DNA from: Macrothele yani
Taxonomy: Eukaryota; Arthropoda; Arachnida; Araneae; Macrothelidae
Direction of reading: 5' to 3'
Length of the DNA: 64,000 nucleotides
Assembly: GCA_039090855.1 (NCBI GenBank)
Contig: CM077005.1
Coordinates: 76,442,607 to 76,506,606 of the forward strand
The notes under the pieces: model-generated
The model's database searches: none
Told to the model about the DNA's origin: nothing
The model's input: only the letters and a program-made list of their open reading frames with translations
Position numbers and translations under genes: made by a program
Part shown: in pieces, positions 41,426 to 52,558 of the stretch
Layout of the letters: each line of letters opens with the position of its first letter
Numbering within the stretch: position 1 is the first letter of the stretch

Positions 41426-44386
41426 ATGACTCCACAACTTAAATCTTGGCCCTCAGTCTCCGGCAGCTGGAATGTACCTGGCCAAGGCAGCGGCCAGTGC
41501 GACATGAAGGCAGAGGGTGCTAAGAATCCCCGGAGGACCGGACTAGGCTGCCATCTGATGCTGACCTTGGCAACGTACAATGGACGCTCCCTATCTTCTG
41601 ATTCAAGGCTTCTTGAATTGGAAGAGGAACTACAAAGGATCAAGTGGGACATCGTGGGGCTAAGTGAGGTAAGGAGAAAAGGAGAAGATCTCATCGAACT
41701 GAAAAGTGGACATCTCTTCTACTATCGTGGGACAGATACTGGCAGAACTAGTGGTGTTGGATTTATAATAAACAAGAAACTGAAGGATAAAGTTGTAGAA
41801 GTTGAAAGTTCCTCTGACAGAGCTGCACGGCTTGTTATCCAACTCTCGAAAAGATACCAGGCTCAGATTATTCAAACTTATGCACCCACCACAAGTCATC
41901 CTGAAGAAGAAATTGAAGAATTTTATGAGGAAATTTGTCATCTAAATAATAAAGGTAAGCAGCACTTGAAAATAATTATGGGAGATTTCAATGCAAAAAT
42001 AGGGCAACGGCAACAGAATGAAACTTCAGTAGGTAAATTCGGTCACGGCAACAGAAACCAGCGTGGAAATACTCTCGTTGAGTTTGCAGAGGCAGAAGGG
42101 TTTTTCATCTTGAACTCCTTCTTCAAGAAAAAGCCACACAGGAAATGGACATGGAGAAATCCAAATGGGACGACAAGTGAAATTGATTTTATTATGTGTA
42201 ACAAAAAATTCGTCATAGAAGACTGCAGTGTGCTAAACAAGTTCAACACAGGTAGTGACCATAGATTGGTGAGATGTAAGATGCACCTCAATACTAAACT
42301 TGAACGTGGCAAGCTCATAAGACAAACAAAATCTATTGACATAACCAACCTTAAAAAACACCATAATAGCTTCAAGTTGGAACTGAAGAACAGGTTCTCT
42401 GCTTTAGAAGGCCTAACATCGGAAGAAGTGGACATCTCTGAAGTTAACAGAAAAGTAACCAAAGCTCTTATGGAAACAGCAACAAAATTAGCTGGGTCTA
42501 AGAACAAGTTGCATGTAAATAAATTATCAGGAAAAACGAAAATGTTGATGCAAAAAAGAAGAGAGATGAGGACAACTAAAGAAGATGTGACTTCCAAAGT
42601 GGAATATATAGAGCTATGCAAGACAGTACGAAAAAGTATCACTGAAGACGTAAGAAAATTCAACTGTGAACTAGTGAGGAAAGCAATTGAAAACAACCAA
42701 AGCCTAAAGATAGCAAAGGGACATCTCAGTAAGGGAAGAAAACAGATTATGGCACTGAGAAAAGAAGATGGTTCTGTAACAAGAAATAGAGGCGAAATTT
42801 TGACAAGAGTGAAAGATTTCTACTCCAAATTATATGAAAGGGATGATACATGCACTCCAGACATCATGAAAGATACCAGTACCAGAGTTCCTCCAGTCCT
42901 TCCAGCAGAAGTTGCACATGCAATCAAGAACATGAAGCGGGGAAAAGCTCCAGGAAAAGATGGAATTACTGTAGACATCATACAAGAAGCAAGTGGAGAA
43001 ATCGAAACAGTACTCGCCCAAATTTTCACTCGATGCCTTAATGAAGGAAAGATTCCTGAGGATTGGAACACCGCTACAATGATCCTGCTACATAAGAAAG
43101 GTGACATTGAGGATCTCGGAAACTACAGACCTATCAGCCTCCTATCAGTAGTTTATAAAATCTTCACTAAAGTTCTTTCACACCGCTTGAAGGTAACACT
43201 GGACATGGCTCAACCGAGAGAACAAGCTGGATTCAGGAGTGGATACAGCACAATAGATCATATCCAGGTGCTGAGAGAACTAATTGAAAGAGCGAGGGAA
43301 TATGAACTTCCATTGTGCATGGCTTTTATCGATTATGAAAAAGCCTTTGATTCGGTGAAACCATCAGCAGTTACAATGGCTCTGAAAACCTGCGGTATTG
43401 AAGATGCATACATTAATATTATTAATAACATCTATGAAAATGCAAGTGCAAAGATTAGGCTGTTTGAAAATACAACACACATAAAAATTGGAAAGGGAGT
43501 GAGACAAGGTGACACCATATCTCCGAAGCTCTTTAATGCCACATTGGAGGGTGTTTTTCAGTCACTAAGCTGGGAAAACAAGGGGATAAAGATTAATGGA
43601 GATTATCTAACCCACCTTCGTTTTGCTGATGACGTAGTCATTTTTGCAACTAGCTCATCAGAGCTGCAGAGTATGATCCAGGAACTTGCTGACAAGAGTA
43701 AAGAAGTGGGATTAAAAATGAACTTTCAGAAGACAAAAGTGATGTTCAATGCTTTTACAAGAAATGAAGATTTATCGATTGATGGAGAAAAGCTGGAGAT
43801 AACAGACACGTACGTTTATCTTGGACAGCAGATATCAAGTGAGGGTCACATTGATGAAGAAATTAATCGGCGTACAAAACTTGCCTGGAGAGCTTTTGGA
43901 AGAAACAGCATAATTTTCAAGAGCAATATGCCATTATGTCTTAAAAGAAAAGTGTTTGATCAATGCATCCTTCCAGTGCTTACGTATGGTGCAGAGACGT
44001 GGACCTTAACTAAAAGAGACATACAAAGGCTGCAGACAACTCAAAGAAGCATGGAGAGGTGCATACTTGGTGTAACCAGGAGAGATAAGAAGAGGAGCTC
44101 GTGGATCCGAAAAATGACAAGAGTGGAAGACATCATGATCAGAGTTAAATCCCTGAAATGGCAATGGGCTGGACATACTGCCAGAAGGACAGATCATCGA
44201 TGGACAGCCAAAATTTTAGATTGGATTCCAAGGGATAGGAAAAGACCCAGAAGAAGACCACATGGGAGATGGGTGGATGAAATTCGAAAGTATGCAGGGG
44301 TGACATGGAGGAGACTGGCACAAGACAGACCGTTGTGGAGGAAACTTGGGGAGACCTTCGTCCAGCAGTGGATTGATAATGGTTGA
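41426..44386 (+). CDS. RTE-type endonuclease/reverse transcriptase, 986 aa
   Basis: Encodes the retrotransposition protein of an RTE-clade LINE: it nicks target DNA and copies the element RNA at the nick. The N-terminal apurinic-type endonuclease spans about residues 48-285, with N52 (ATYNGRSL), E81 (LSEVRR), Y152 (QTYAPT), D187/N189 (GDFNAKIG), D254 and SDH at 277-279. The reverse transcriptase spans about 510-790: NYRPISLLSVVYKIFTKVLS, catalytic D636 (AFIDYEKAFD), GVRQGDTISPKLF and FADD at 733-736. The C-terminal region (SLKWQWAGHTARR, IPRDRKRPRRRP) is typical of RTE-1-like elements and is absent from Jockey. No stop or frameshift, and every catalytic position seen is kept, so activity is plausible. 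The first ATG was taken as start; MLTLATYNGR at residue 45 would leave the domain intact too. Confidence 0.92.
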   Translation: MTPQLKSWPSVSGSWNVPGQGSGQCDMKAEGAKNPRRTGLGCHLMLTLATYNGRSLSSDSRLLELEEELQRIKWDIVGLSEVRRKGEDLIELKSGHLFYYRGTDTGRTSGVGFIINKKLKDKVVEVESSSDRAARLVIQLSKRYQAQIIQTYAPTTSHPEEEIEEFYEEICHLNNKGKQHLKIIMGDFNAKIGQRQQNETSVGKFGHGNRNQRGNTLVEFAEAEGFFILNSFFKKKPHRKWTWRNPNGTTSEIDFIMCNKKFVIEDCSVLNKFNTGSDHRLVRCKMHLNTKLERGKLIRQTKSIDITNLKKHHNSFKLELKNRFSALEGLTSEEVDISEVNRKVTKALMETATKLAGSKNKLHVNKLSGKTKMLMQKRREMRTTKEDVTSKVEYIELCKTVRKSITEDVRKFNCELVRKAIENNQSLKIAKGHLSKGRKQIMALRKEDGSVTRNRGEILTRVKDFYSKLYERDDTCTPDIMKDTSTRVPPVLPAEVAHAIKNMKRGKAPGKDGITVDIIQEASGEIETVLAQIFTRCLNEGKIPEDWNTATMILLHKKGDIEDLGNYRPISLLSVVYKIFTKVLSHRLKVTLDMAQPREQAGFRSGYSTIDHIQVLRELIERAREYELPLCMAFIDYEKAFDSVKPSAVTMALKTCGIEDAYINIINNIYENASAKIRLFENTTHIKIGKGVRQGDTISPKLFNATLEGVFQSLSWENKGIKINGDYLTHLRFADDVVIFATSSSELQSMIQELADKSKEVGLKMNFQKTKVMFNAFTRNEDLSIDGEKLEITDTYVYLGQQISSEGHIDEEINRRTKLAWRAFGRNSIIFKSNMPLCLKRKVFDQCILPVLTYGAETWTLTKRDIQRLQTTQRSMERCILGVTRRDKKRSSWIRKMTRVEDIMIRVKSLKWQWAGHTARRTDHRWTAKILDWIPRDRKRPRRRPHGRWVDEIRKYAGVTWRRLAQDRPLWRKLGETFVQQWIDNG

Positions 44387-44395
44387 CAATGATGA

Positions 44396-44398
<3 letters not shown>

Positions 44399-44441
<43 letters not shown>
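44399..44441 (+). repeat. (AT)n tract between LINE copy B and SINE
   Basis: About 21 AT dinucleotides. It joins the LINE 3' end to the 3' end of the minus-strand SINE, and is probably what is left of the SINE tail. Confidence 0.9.
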
Positions 44442-44444
<3 letters not shown>

Positions 44445-44651
44445 ATTGAAGGCTTAGAGACCACAGTGAGCAACTCAATGGGCTGTAAACAGTCACCCGT
44501 CCCTAATTTAGGGCCACTGGTTCCAGGGAACAGACAGAGCCAGTGCCGTTAGACCAGCACGACATCCATGCCTTACGAGATTCAAACCCGAACCCTTTCT
44601 CGGACGAATGGTCATAAGCCAGCACTTAGACCACTGCGCCACACAGGCAGC
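44442..44651 (-). mobile_element. SINE-A copy inside the Helitron
   Basis: The tRNA-like head starts at 44651 (minus) with GTGTGGCGCAGTGGTCTAAG, then a B-box region GGGTTTGAATCTC and the standard body. Its head abuts the right copy of the 11-bp duplication (44652-44662), while the matching copy is at 36052-36062 beyond the LINEs. The SINE therefore made the duplication and the other elements later entered its (AT)n tail. Confidence 0.88.
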
Positions 44652-44662
44652 AATCTTTATAT

Positions 44663-45760
44663 TTGATATAGACGTTTCATTTAAAGGTGGCACGAACTGA
44701 AATTAGTTAAAGTATGTTTTGCCAAATTCTAACAGGTTAGCAGCGATTCCTGTGAATGCAACAGTTACTTCTCCAAGGATAATGCTGAGAAGGGTTTTAT
44801 ACAAATAAGTTTTTCCTGCGCCCCCGGTCATCAAGGAAAAAACATCTATGAGGAAGATCATCATTAGTGGTTGCTGGCATAATACTGTCATGCGCTGCTT
44901 TTTGCTCTTCATTTAAACTACTTGCCATTTCTGTGGCTGTTTGTCGTTCTGCAGCACTGTCGAAATAAACATCCGGATTTTGAAAAATGTTTCTTGATGG
45001 AATTGGAAGATTATATTTATCGCATGAGCTGTTGTTAGCTTTGAGAGTGTCGTTAATCTCTTGATCGGTCGAATTCAAGCAATGTTCACAATTCTCAGTA
45101 TGTCCAATGTTATGTCTGTGTGCAAAATCTTTCCAAAGATAGGATTTATATTTTTCAAACAATTCTTGTGCATTGGGTGGTGAAACAAAGATAAGAATGT
45201 ATACAAATAAGTCTCGTAGCTGTCGAGGCATGCTGCAAACTGATGCTTCATCTAAGGTTTTCTCCCATATTTCATCATTCGTAATTAAACCTTTCTGTAA
45301 TGCAGCTTCTTGGAAGGTATCATATAGAATTTCATTGACTGTTCTTAGACCTGTAGTAAAGCTTTTCGCTCCAGACACATGAAGTAGCAGTAGTATTAAA
45401 CAATATCTTTTTGGATCAGAGCTCAGGTTGACTGAATACATTCTTACAACCGCCTTATCTCCACCATGTTTTCGTTGGACCCATTGTTTTTTTATTGAAC
45501 ACATAATGTCTTGGCAGGTCACTATATGAAATGTATCACACATCTTCATTGTCCTCATTTAGGTTGAACCATGCTGTCAGAATTGTATTTCTTTGAGCAT
45601 TATGAACAACTGCATTTCGATCATTATTTAAACGCTCCGGATTAAAGATAATGTTCTGTTCTTTAGGAAGGTGAACAGGTAATCTAAGTATTGTATGAGA
45701 TTGCTGATGCATATCATAACCAAGTATTCGCCACATTGCCTCGGGTGCGCTAACGTATCT
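44663..45760 (-). pseudogene. Helitron helicase, Walker A region
   Basis: Reads MWRILGYDMHQQSHTILRLP, then RKHGGDKAVVRMYSVNLSSD, LITNDEIWEKTLDEASVCSM, MASSLNEEQKAAHDSIM (Q-motif side) and GGAGKTYLYKTLL (Walker A), FTGIAANLL, and finally PPLNETSISNIK at the composite insertion. A frameshift just before Walker A (about 44815) and a TAA near 44703 break it. The next residues (KINSIDAE) are at 36062, across the insertion. Confidence 0.88.
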
Positions 45761-46875
45761 GGGATTAAAATGACTTTTTACTTCGTAGTATTTGGTGTTC
45801 TGCTCTGTTATATGGACATTTCTTTGTATACGTACTTAAAAAACAATCTTTGTATACGTACTTCAAATGGTATATCACGCTTTCACAGTAGCGCGCACCT
45901 TGACATTAATGTGGCAATGGTCCTTTAACAAAAGATACGGATTATAAGGGACAATCCAGTTGTTATCAATAGTTTTACCACGTACAGTTGTGGTTGCACT
46001 ATTCTTTCTACTGAGATATAAAGGATTCCCGCCTTTGTTAACTACTGTTTCATTTTGAAAAGACTTCGGAAATTTCTTGGTACATTTTCCATGTTCCATA
46101 CAGGGGGAATTGTGATTATTTTCACCACACGGAACATGAACCATGTGTTTCGCAACAGTTGCATGCAAAACTGGTAAATGCTCTTTATCTGGAAGTTCTG
46201 CCGGTACAATTTGTTCAATTTTCTCAGGCAATGTAGGTTTTTCCTCTTCTTTCAAAATCAAGAGCATATGATCATGGGGAAGCCCTCTATTTTGGAATTC
46301 GATTACATGAACTTTGGTCACCGGAACTCCAAAAATATGTCTTTTAGTTATATCGTCCATTAATTTCAACTTTAATTGGAAGACTCTTGCAACTAAATCT
46401 GGACGGTTTTCGACAGATTGACCATTCAAGTTTTCAGTAATTTCTTTCCATTTCGGAATGCAAATCATAGTAAGGAAAAAATCAAGCTTACCATACTTTC
46501 TGACGATCGCCACTGCATCCTGATAATTTTGCATCATATTTCGTGGACTACCTTGAAATGATGATGGCAAAATAAGAGCTTTTCCACGAAGAAACTCATC
46601 ATCTCCAGCATTCTGAATTTGGTCCATCCGACCTTTATACTTTTCGACCCTATACTGAGACTGATTTTGTCGTATGTAATTCAGTCTATTAGCTTCCATT
46701 TTTACATGCGCTTCAACTATGTATTGCTGCGTAAGCTTTCCTGCGCTTAATAATGGATTAAATTCATCACGGATCGAAAGACTATGTTGATATTACTCCA
46801 TTTGTGTAACCCTTGACCGTGGTTTTGTACATTTGTTAACAACACTTAATAAAGACGTTGGTCTATGTTGCAATA
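45761..46875 (-). pseudogene. Helitron Rep (HUH nuclease) domain
   Basis: From about 46875: LLSVVNKCTKPRSRVTQ, then from 46699 MEANRLNYIRQNQSQYRVEK, the Rep core VIEFQNRGLPHDHMLLIL (HUH pair, His-Asp-His, with a polar middle residue where hydrophobic is usual), HMVHVPCGENNHNSPCMEHG and NNWIVPYNPYLLLKDHCHIN. The tyrosine motif is readable as FKYVYKE near 45810, but a ~20-bp direct repeat (TTTGTATACGTACTT) and a frameshift disrupt it. Matches Helitron_like_N and its following Rep region. Confidence 0.85.
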
Positions 46876-47461
46876 GAATGTCAATGGCTCATCTTTGATC
46901 ACCATTTGGGAAGAGAAGAAGATAAACCAAAGGCTCTAATTTTGGATCGAGAATGCTGATTCTTTCTGTTTTTGTACTGTTGGTACTTGTACTTGCACCG
47001 CAATGAATCAATAAGTCACGTTCGAGTGGAGGTTCACCATCTGCATTTTCAAATATAGTGGCAACCTCATTAGACCTCGAAACATTATAACGCCTTTGAT
47101 CATTTCTACGATCTTAAATAATAGTCACTGATACATTAAAAGGAACAGCATTATTCATTTTAGCATCCTGAATACTCTCTTGCTCGACTTCATAAAGCAT
47201 TTTACATGCTTCCATAAATAGATTATTTTCTGTCATGAATGTACTCAGTGTTTGTAACAGATCTTTATTGCACCCTCGATTTTCTCGCATTTGCACTTTT
47301 TGGGCAGCAGCCTCATCAGGATCTAATATGTACAATTGCGCGTATTTCCGCTGTTCTCCATTATCAGGATGCAATGCACCTACACGATGATAAGAGGTAC
47401 ATTTCTTTTTTGGCGCGGCATAGGCGAAGTTTAAAGCAACAGTCAAGTTCGCGAAGGACAC
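46876..47461 (-). pseudogene. Helitron Rep-helicase N-terminus
   Basis: Open from 47461 to 47114: YHRVGALHPDNGEQRKYAQL, DPDEAAAQKVQMRENRG, LLQTLSTFMTENNLFMEACK. After a stop it continues RYNVSRSNEVATIFENADGE and PKLEPLVYLLLFPNGDQR to another stop near 46890. These are the standard N-terminal blocks of Helitron proteins. Whether translation starts at 47461 or earlier is unclear. Confidence 0.8.
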
Positions 47462-47819
47462 TAAGGTTCGTCCTTGCCTTACTGAAATAAAAGTGATGCA
47501 TGTCGCCGCAAGTACGTGTTGAAATTAATAAATTTAATAAATATTAACGGCCATTAAATATCTTTAGGAGGGAAATGCATGAAAAAATAATAATAGTGTA
47601 AAACATCTTACAACCTAGAATTGTCTGCTTCCACTTCCATCGCATTAAAAGAAAAGCAACTCTAACTTCGAAAGAAAGAAAAAGATGTAAACAAAACATT
47701 AAACAGGAACGCTTACGGATAACACGGTGTGAACACCGGAATATAAATGTTCGTCTTTTTCTGTTAAGCAGTGTAATAAAGCATATCAAGGGTATGTAAA
47801 GTAAAACCATAATACCTGA

Positions 47820-48106
47820 CTTAAAGTTTTCCTATTTCTAAAGAGTTGAGTGACGTAACGCATCTGTGACGTCATGTGAGAATCATTTGGATGAGATGAC
47901 GTCACACCAGCAGCTGTGATCTTTGTTGCTATGACAACAAAACAAAGTTATATACGCGTGCACTGTGAGCGTGTAGGAGATGACGCCACCTGCACGAAAA
48001 CACGAAAAGTTAAGCGTGACGTCACAGACATTTGTTCCTCGGCTGTTGCTATGACAACTTAAAAAGTGATCCACGTCGTCGCAACTTAGCCTTTCATATA
48101 TTAGGA
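47820..48106 (-). promoter_or_regulatory. Helitron 5' region with CRE and X-box-like motifs
   Basis: The leader between the Helitron 5' end and the first Rep block. It holds three exact TGACGTCA palindromes (47867-47874, 47897-47904, 48017-48024), near-CRE words TGACGTAA (47851) and TGACGCCA (47975 region), and two copies of GTTGCTATGACAAC (47925-47938, 48045-48058), close to an RFX X-box. Motif presence is seen; promoter use is inferred. Confidence 0.4.
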
Positions 48107-49944
48107 TAATTCACAGCGCTTGTAATCTACGATTTGTGGCACAATTCGCAGAACCTTTTTTTTCCCATTACAATGGTTACATATAGCATAACAACTTTCT
48201 CTGGTGGCAACAACACAAGAAACTGTTTGTTACCTGAGCACTAAACAGTTGTCAGAAGATATTTTAGTGTCCACTGCATAAAACTCCCTCAGTTATTCAT
48301 CCCTAAAAAAGGTTAAAAGCTGCTGAAAACAGTGATAATTCTGGTATATTGAAGTAAAACGTGATTTTCGAAGTTAATTTCAAAAAATACTAAGAGATTT
48401 CATATTCAGCCACTTTTGTGACGATGCTTGGAAGATTGGAGGATGGCGGTCTAGCATTTACTGACGGTGTTTTGTGAAGAATTTTCATTCAGTGTAGAAT
48501 ATATTCTTCCAAGCAGAAACCTTTATCCTGTAGGAGGTAATACTCTCTTTTTTCCATATTTATAATGAGTTGCAATTGTTTCCGTCAGGATATGCAGCAA
48601 ACCTTCAAACCTTATCTTTTGTTGCTCTCAGTTCTGAAATATGGACGAAGGAAAATTAAATCATATTAATCATATTTTCGCTCGTCAATTGAATTTGCTT
48701 TCATCTTGCGTATGCGTAAAGTGTTTGCGAATTGAAGAGATATCAGAGATATCATGAATTTGGCAAAATCCCCAATTTTATGAAGTTTTAGGCAGTGAGA
48801 TGATTACGCAAGTGTTTATGATATCAGCAAGGTTTCTGATTTGCAGTGTCTTTCACTAGTGGATCTTAGTACTTGTTTCTGTTCCTATACAACTACAACA
48901 AGCTGTGAGTACAGTTTTTATATGTGCTATATTAAAAATGCCTCTGATTACATAGAATAAGGCCTTTCATGTGAAGTAAACCTCCAAGATCTGAATACTC
49001 CAGCTGCACAATAAAAATTAATGTGTTACTTACTGAATATAATATGGCTGACAATGAAAGTCAGTTTGCAAGATGGTAAAGCTATTTTCATGTAAGTAAC
49101 AAAATTTGTGATTTTGTTCGTAACGTTTTATACCTTTAATTTCAAATAGAAACCTGATTATCTGTATAGATGAGTGATTCACGAAAGATGAAAATCAAAA
49201 CTGTTGTCATTCATAATAATTATTAGATGAGGATTGGCATTAAAGTCTTCTTTGGGAACTTAAGTCATATGGTGTTGAGATCTCTTTCAACCTATGATCT
49301 TTTTCTGGGCTTCTTGTCACCTCATATATGTCATTCTTCGCGATATATTCACATGCTCTGGTATGATTTTCCTTAATGTAGGGACACTTCTAGAATCGCC
49401 TGCCTCTGACAGCTGAAAATGAGTGACAGTTTATCCTAATTTCCCTTTGTTTTCACAGAATAACCGACATGACGGATTGCTGATGAACATGCGCTCTTTG
49501 AATGAATCAACTGGTTGTGGCAGGAGAGTAAAAAATTAGGCCATGCAGTCGTTCATCTAACGTTTTCTGGTTTGTCGTGTGACTGCGAAAGAATCGAAAT
49601 TTCGCTTGTAATGGAAAAAGCGACAGCTGGAGACGTCATTTCAATAAAAGGCTCGCAATAACCCGCGACCATCTTCAGTATCGTTTGGTGGATATCATCT
49701 GCAAACAATTTCTAAATATTCCAAATATTCATTTAAATGTGATTTTTCGTGATACGTAGCAATTGTAAATAAAGCTTATTTAGATAAGCATCGCGCTTCA
49801 TAATGTATTGCTGATTTCAAATTGGAGTGGGTGTGAATAAATTTTATATTTTCTAAAAGAATTTCGTAACAGGTACATTAAGTACAAAAACTGATGATCT
49901 CATTATACAAAGCTTTAACTGCCATTGAAAGTGGTATGGTACAG
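48107..49944. other. Intergenic
   Basis: Nothing recognised: no gene, SINE or transposase. AT-rich. Confidence 0.5.
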
Positions 49945-50080
49945 ATATAGACTGAAGTAAAAATTATTAGGAACCCCTAATAGCAAAAAGGACACGTGCC
50001 ATCCTCAGTTACATACGCCACTATGACGTTGAGATGGCTTTATACGAAACTCACGTCAAAGGATTCAGACGTGTACGAAA
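49945..50080 (-). repeat. Tc1-like family T3 terminal fragment
   Basis: Contains AAATTATTAGGAACCCCTAA and ATAAAGCCATCTCAACGTCA (reversed), the inverse of 1770-1870. It is cut off by the element starting at 50085. Confidence 0.5.
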
Positions 50081-51273
50081 TATACAGGGCGAATCAAAAG
50101 TCACAGGACACCATTTCGGCTGGGGTGGGGGCCTGTTTCCACTGCTCGCTCGCGCCGGACATTTCATTCGCACCAACCCAATAAATAGTGTAATAAATGT
50201 GTTTCAGAAACGAGAGGGAAAATGAAATATCTGAATACCCTAGCAAAGAATCGGTGAGAGGTCCTATTTTTAGGCTATTTCCAGAACAGCTTGAAATCCT
50301 CCATATTGGATCAAGGTAAAAATTTTCAAACAGTAAGAGGGTCATGCTGCATAACAAACAATACTAGAATTTTCTCAGAAATTGATTGCCGTAATCAGAT
50401 TTGACATATGTGTTGTGGTTCACAAGTTATCAATAGAGAAAGTTGAAATAACAACCTCTAAGGTACCCTGTGATGCGTAGCTGTTTGATGTGTTTAATGT
50501 GTTGTCCCTATTGCTGAACACAGAGCTGAAGGCGCTTGATTCAGTCGTTATCCACCCGTACAAGAATATCGGGAGAAATGCGGGTACAGGCCTCCGGGAT
50601 ATGTTGCTAGGTTGTTATCGTCACGGATTTTCTCAGCATACATCAGGTGTTTTAAATGACCCCATAGACAAAAGGTCAGTGGTGTGAGGTCGGGAGATCT
50701 GGGTGGCCATTCTACAGGACCACGTAGGCCAATCTAATCACCAAGGAATCGAACATCTAGCCATTGACGAACAGTTTTCCGTAGTGTGGTGGAACCCCAT
50801 CGTGTCGGAAATAACAAAGGAATCTGCCATCTTCATTCAGAAAAGGAGGGAACCCTGTTTTCTTTAGCATTTCCAAGTAGCACTGACCAATTAGGTCATT
50901 GTTAATGAAAATGGGTCCAATTGCACGGGTGCCCTATATTCCATACCACATCATAATCTTTACATTACCAACGACTTTGGATAGTTCCATCAAGAGAAGG
51001 TTCGTGTCACCCCAGTACTTGTGGTTCTGACGGTTAACCTCACTACTGACATAAAAGTTGGCTTCGCCATTGAACAAAATGCCCTGTGCGGATGAGGGAT
51101 CCCGTTGATGTTGGTCTAAAGCCCAGGTGCATTTCTCGACACTTCTGTCAGGGTCACCCTCTGTTAGTTGCTGCTGCATTTGGATCTTGAACCGGTGCCA
51201 GTGAGTGGTGTGAAGAATCCGTACAATGACTGACTGGCTGTTATCGCATTCTGCTGTGTGATGTCGTGTACTA

Positions 51274-52558
51274 TTGGATTGTCGAAAAAGTCATGAAATA
51301 TTTTGGCACACCATTGGCGGTTGGGCGGTTTTAGAAGTACTAGGGGCATGCGCAGCTCTGTTATCGCTATGGCATTCGACAGGTGCCATTAGTAAAATAG
51401 TAGGAATAGTGAACGATGTGGTTGATTTGCGGAGATTTGACATCAATTTGAAGATGGAAGACCAAACAATGCATTTTCGCCATATTTTACTGTTTTACTT
51501 CCGTAAAGGGAAGAACGCGCGTCAAGCCTGTGAAAAGTTGCGTAAATTGTACGGTGATAATGCTTTACAAGAACGTCAGTGCCAGCGGTGGTTCTCAAAC
51601 TTCCGTGCTGGTGATTTCGACCTCAACAATGCTCCTCGGTTCTGGAAGCCCACCGAGGATGATGACGACCAAATCAAGGCATTAATCGAGTCAAACCCAC
51701 GTTACACGACACGAGAGATTGCAGACACATTACACATCCATAATTCAAACGTTCACGACCACCTGAAGAAGCTGGGATACATAAGAAAGCTCGATGTGTG
51801 GGTTCCTCATGAACTCAAAGAAGCTCAATTGACGGCGCGTATAAACATCTGCGATATGCTCATTAAACGTAAGGAAAACGATCCTTTTTTGTAGCGACTG
51901 ATAACTGGTGACAAAAAGGGGATTGTGTACAACAATGTGCTGTGCAAACGGTCTTGGTCCCGACATGCTGCTTCGCCTCAAACGACATCCAAAGCAGACA
52001 TTCATCAGCGGAAGGTTCTGTGGTCTCAGTGTGGTGAGATTTTAAAGGTGTCGTGATTTTGAGCTCCTACCACGGAACCAAACAACCAATTCGAATGTGT
52101 ACTGTTGGCAATTGGACAGTTTGAACGAATCCATCATCCAGAAATGTCCAGAGCTCGTTCATCGTAAAGGTGTTGTGTTCCATCACGACAACGCGAGACC
52201 ACACACAAGTTTGATCACCCGCTAAAACTTATTGGAGCTTGGGTGGGGTGTGTTGCCACACCCAGCATACTCGCATGACCTTGTGCCGTCAGACTTTCAC
52301 TTGTTTCGCTCTCTTCAACAGTCCTTGCGTGGTATAACGTTCAATTCAGATAAGGCTGTAAATCAGCACCTTGTACAGTTTTTCGCCACGAAAGACAGGT
52401 CCTTCTATAAACGAGACATTCTGCAACTCACTGAAAGATGGCAAAAGGTTATCGAACAAAACGGACATTATATCATTGATTGATATTTATCCTTTCTATC
52501 AGTAAATGACCTTTGCAAAACATGGCTAAAGTACGTCATGACTTTTCCGAAAACCAGA
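51274..52558 (+). mobile_element. Mariner element, 1285 bp, nested
   Basis: Ends TTGGATTGTCGAAAAAGTCA and the complement of TCTGGTTTTCGGAAAAGTCA, flanked by TA (51272-51273 and 52559-52560). Inserted in the DUF4817-type element, hence younger. Confidence 0.9.
51454..52483 (+). pseudogene. Mariner transposase pseudogene (DD34D)
   Basis: The ATG at 51454 gives MEDQTMHFRHILLFYFRKGK, with both N-terminal HTHs (ARQACEKLRKLYGDNAL; SNPRYTTREIADTLHIHNSN). A TAG at 51892-51894 stops the first 147 codons. The frame continues with ITGDKKGIVYNNV (first Asp; the usual GDE is GDK), then frameshifts, FHHDNARPHTS (second Asp), a stop, and YSHDLVPSDFHLF with the third Asp 34 residues later. It ends HYIID at TGA 52481-52483. 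Confidence 0.88.

Larger units (their letters stand above)
41218..44398 (+). mobile_element. RTE LINE copy B, complete with intact ORF
   Basis: 5' leader of about 208 bp, one ORF, almost no 3' UTR, a (GAT)n tail and (AT)n on both sides. It is the best preserved element in the window. Confidence 0.92.
33181..48106 (-). mobile_element. Helitron with nested insertions
   Basis: A rolling-circle transposon on the minus strand. The 5' end TCCTAATATATGAAAGGCTA lies at 48106 next to an A, the Helitron 5'-TC signature. Its Rep-helicase gene is read in pieces from 47461 down to 33181. The gaps are later insertions: Tc1-like T1 (33249-34791), a foldback SINE (35254-35438) and a composite of Tc1, RTE LINEs and SINE (36063-44651). 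In each case the protein reading resumes on the other side. Frameshifts in the remaining pieces show it was also decaying. The left limit is the helicase stop, not the true 3' end. Confidence 0.85.

Noticed and set aside
44346..44552. ORF with IYIYIY repeats
   Set aside because: Translation of the (AT)n tract plus antisense SINE.
51454..51894. Domesticated mariner gene (SETMAR-like)
   Set aside because: Typical terminal repeats and TA flanks surround it and the frame is stopped before the catalytic residues; no fusion partner.
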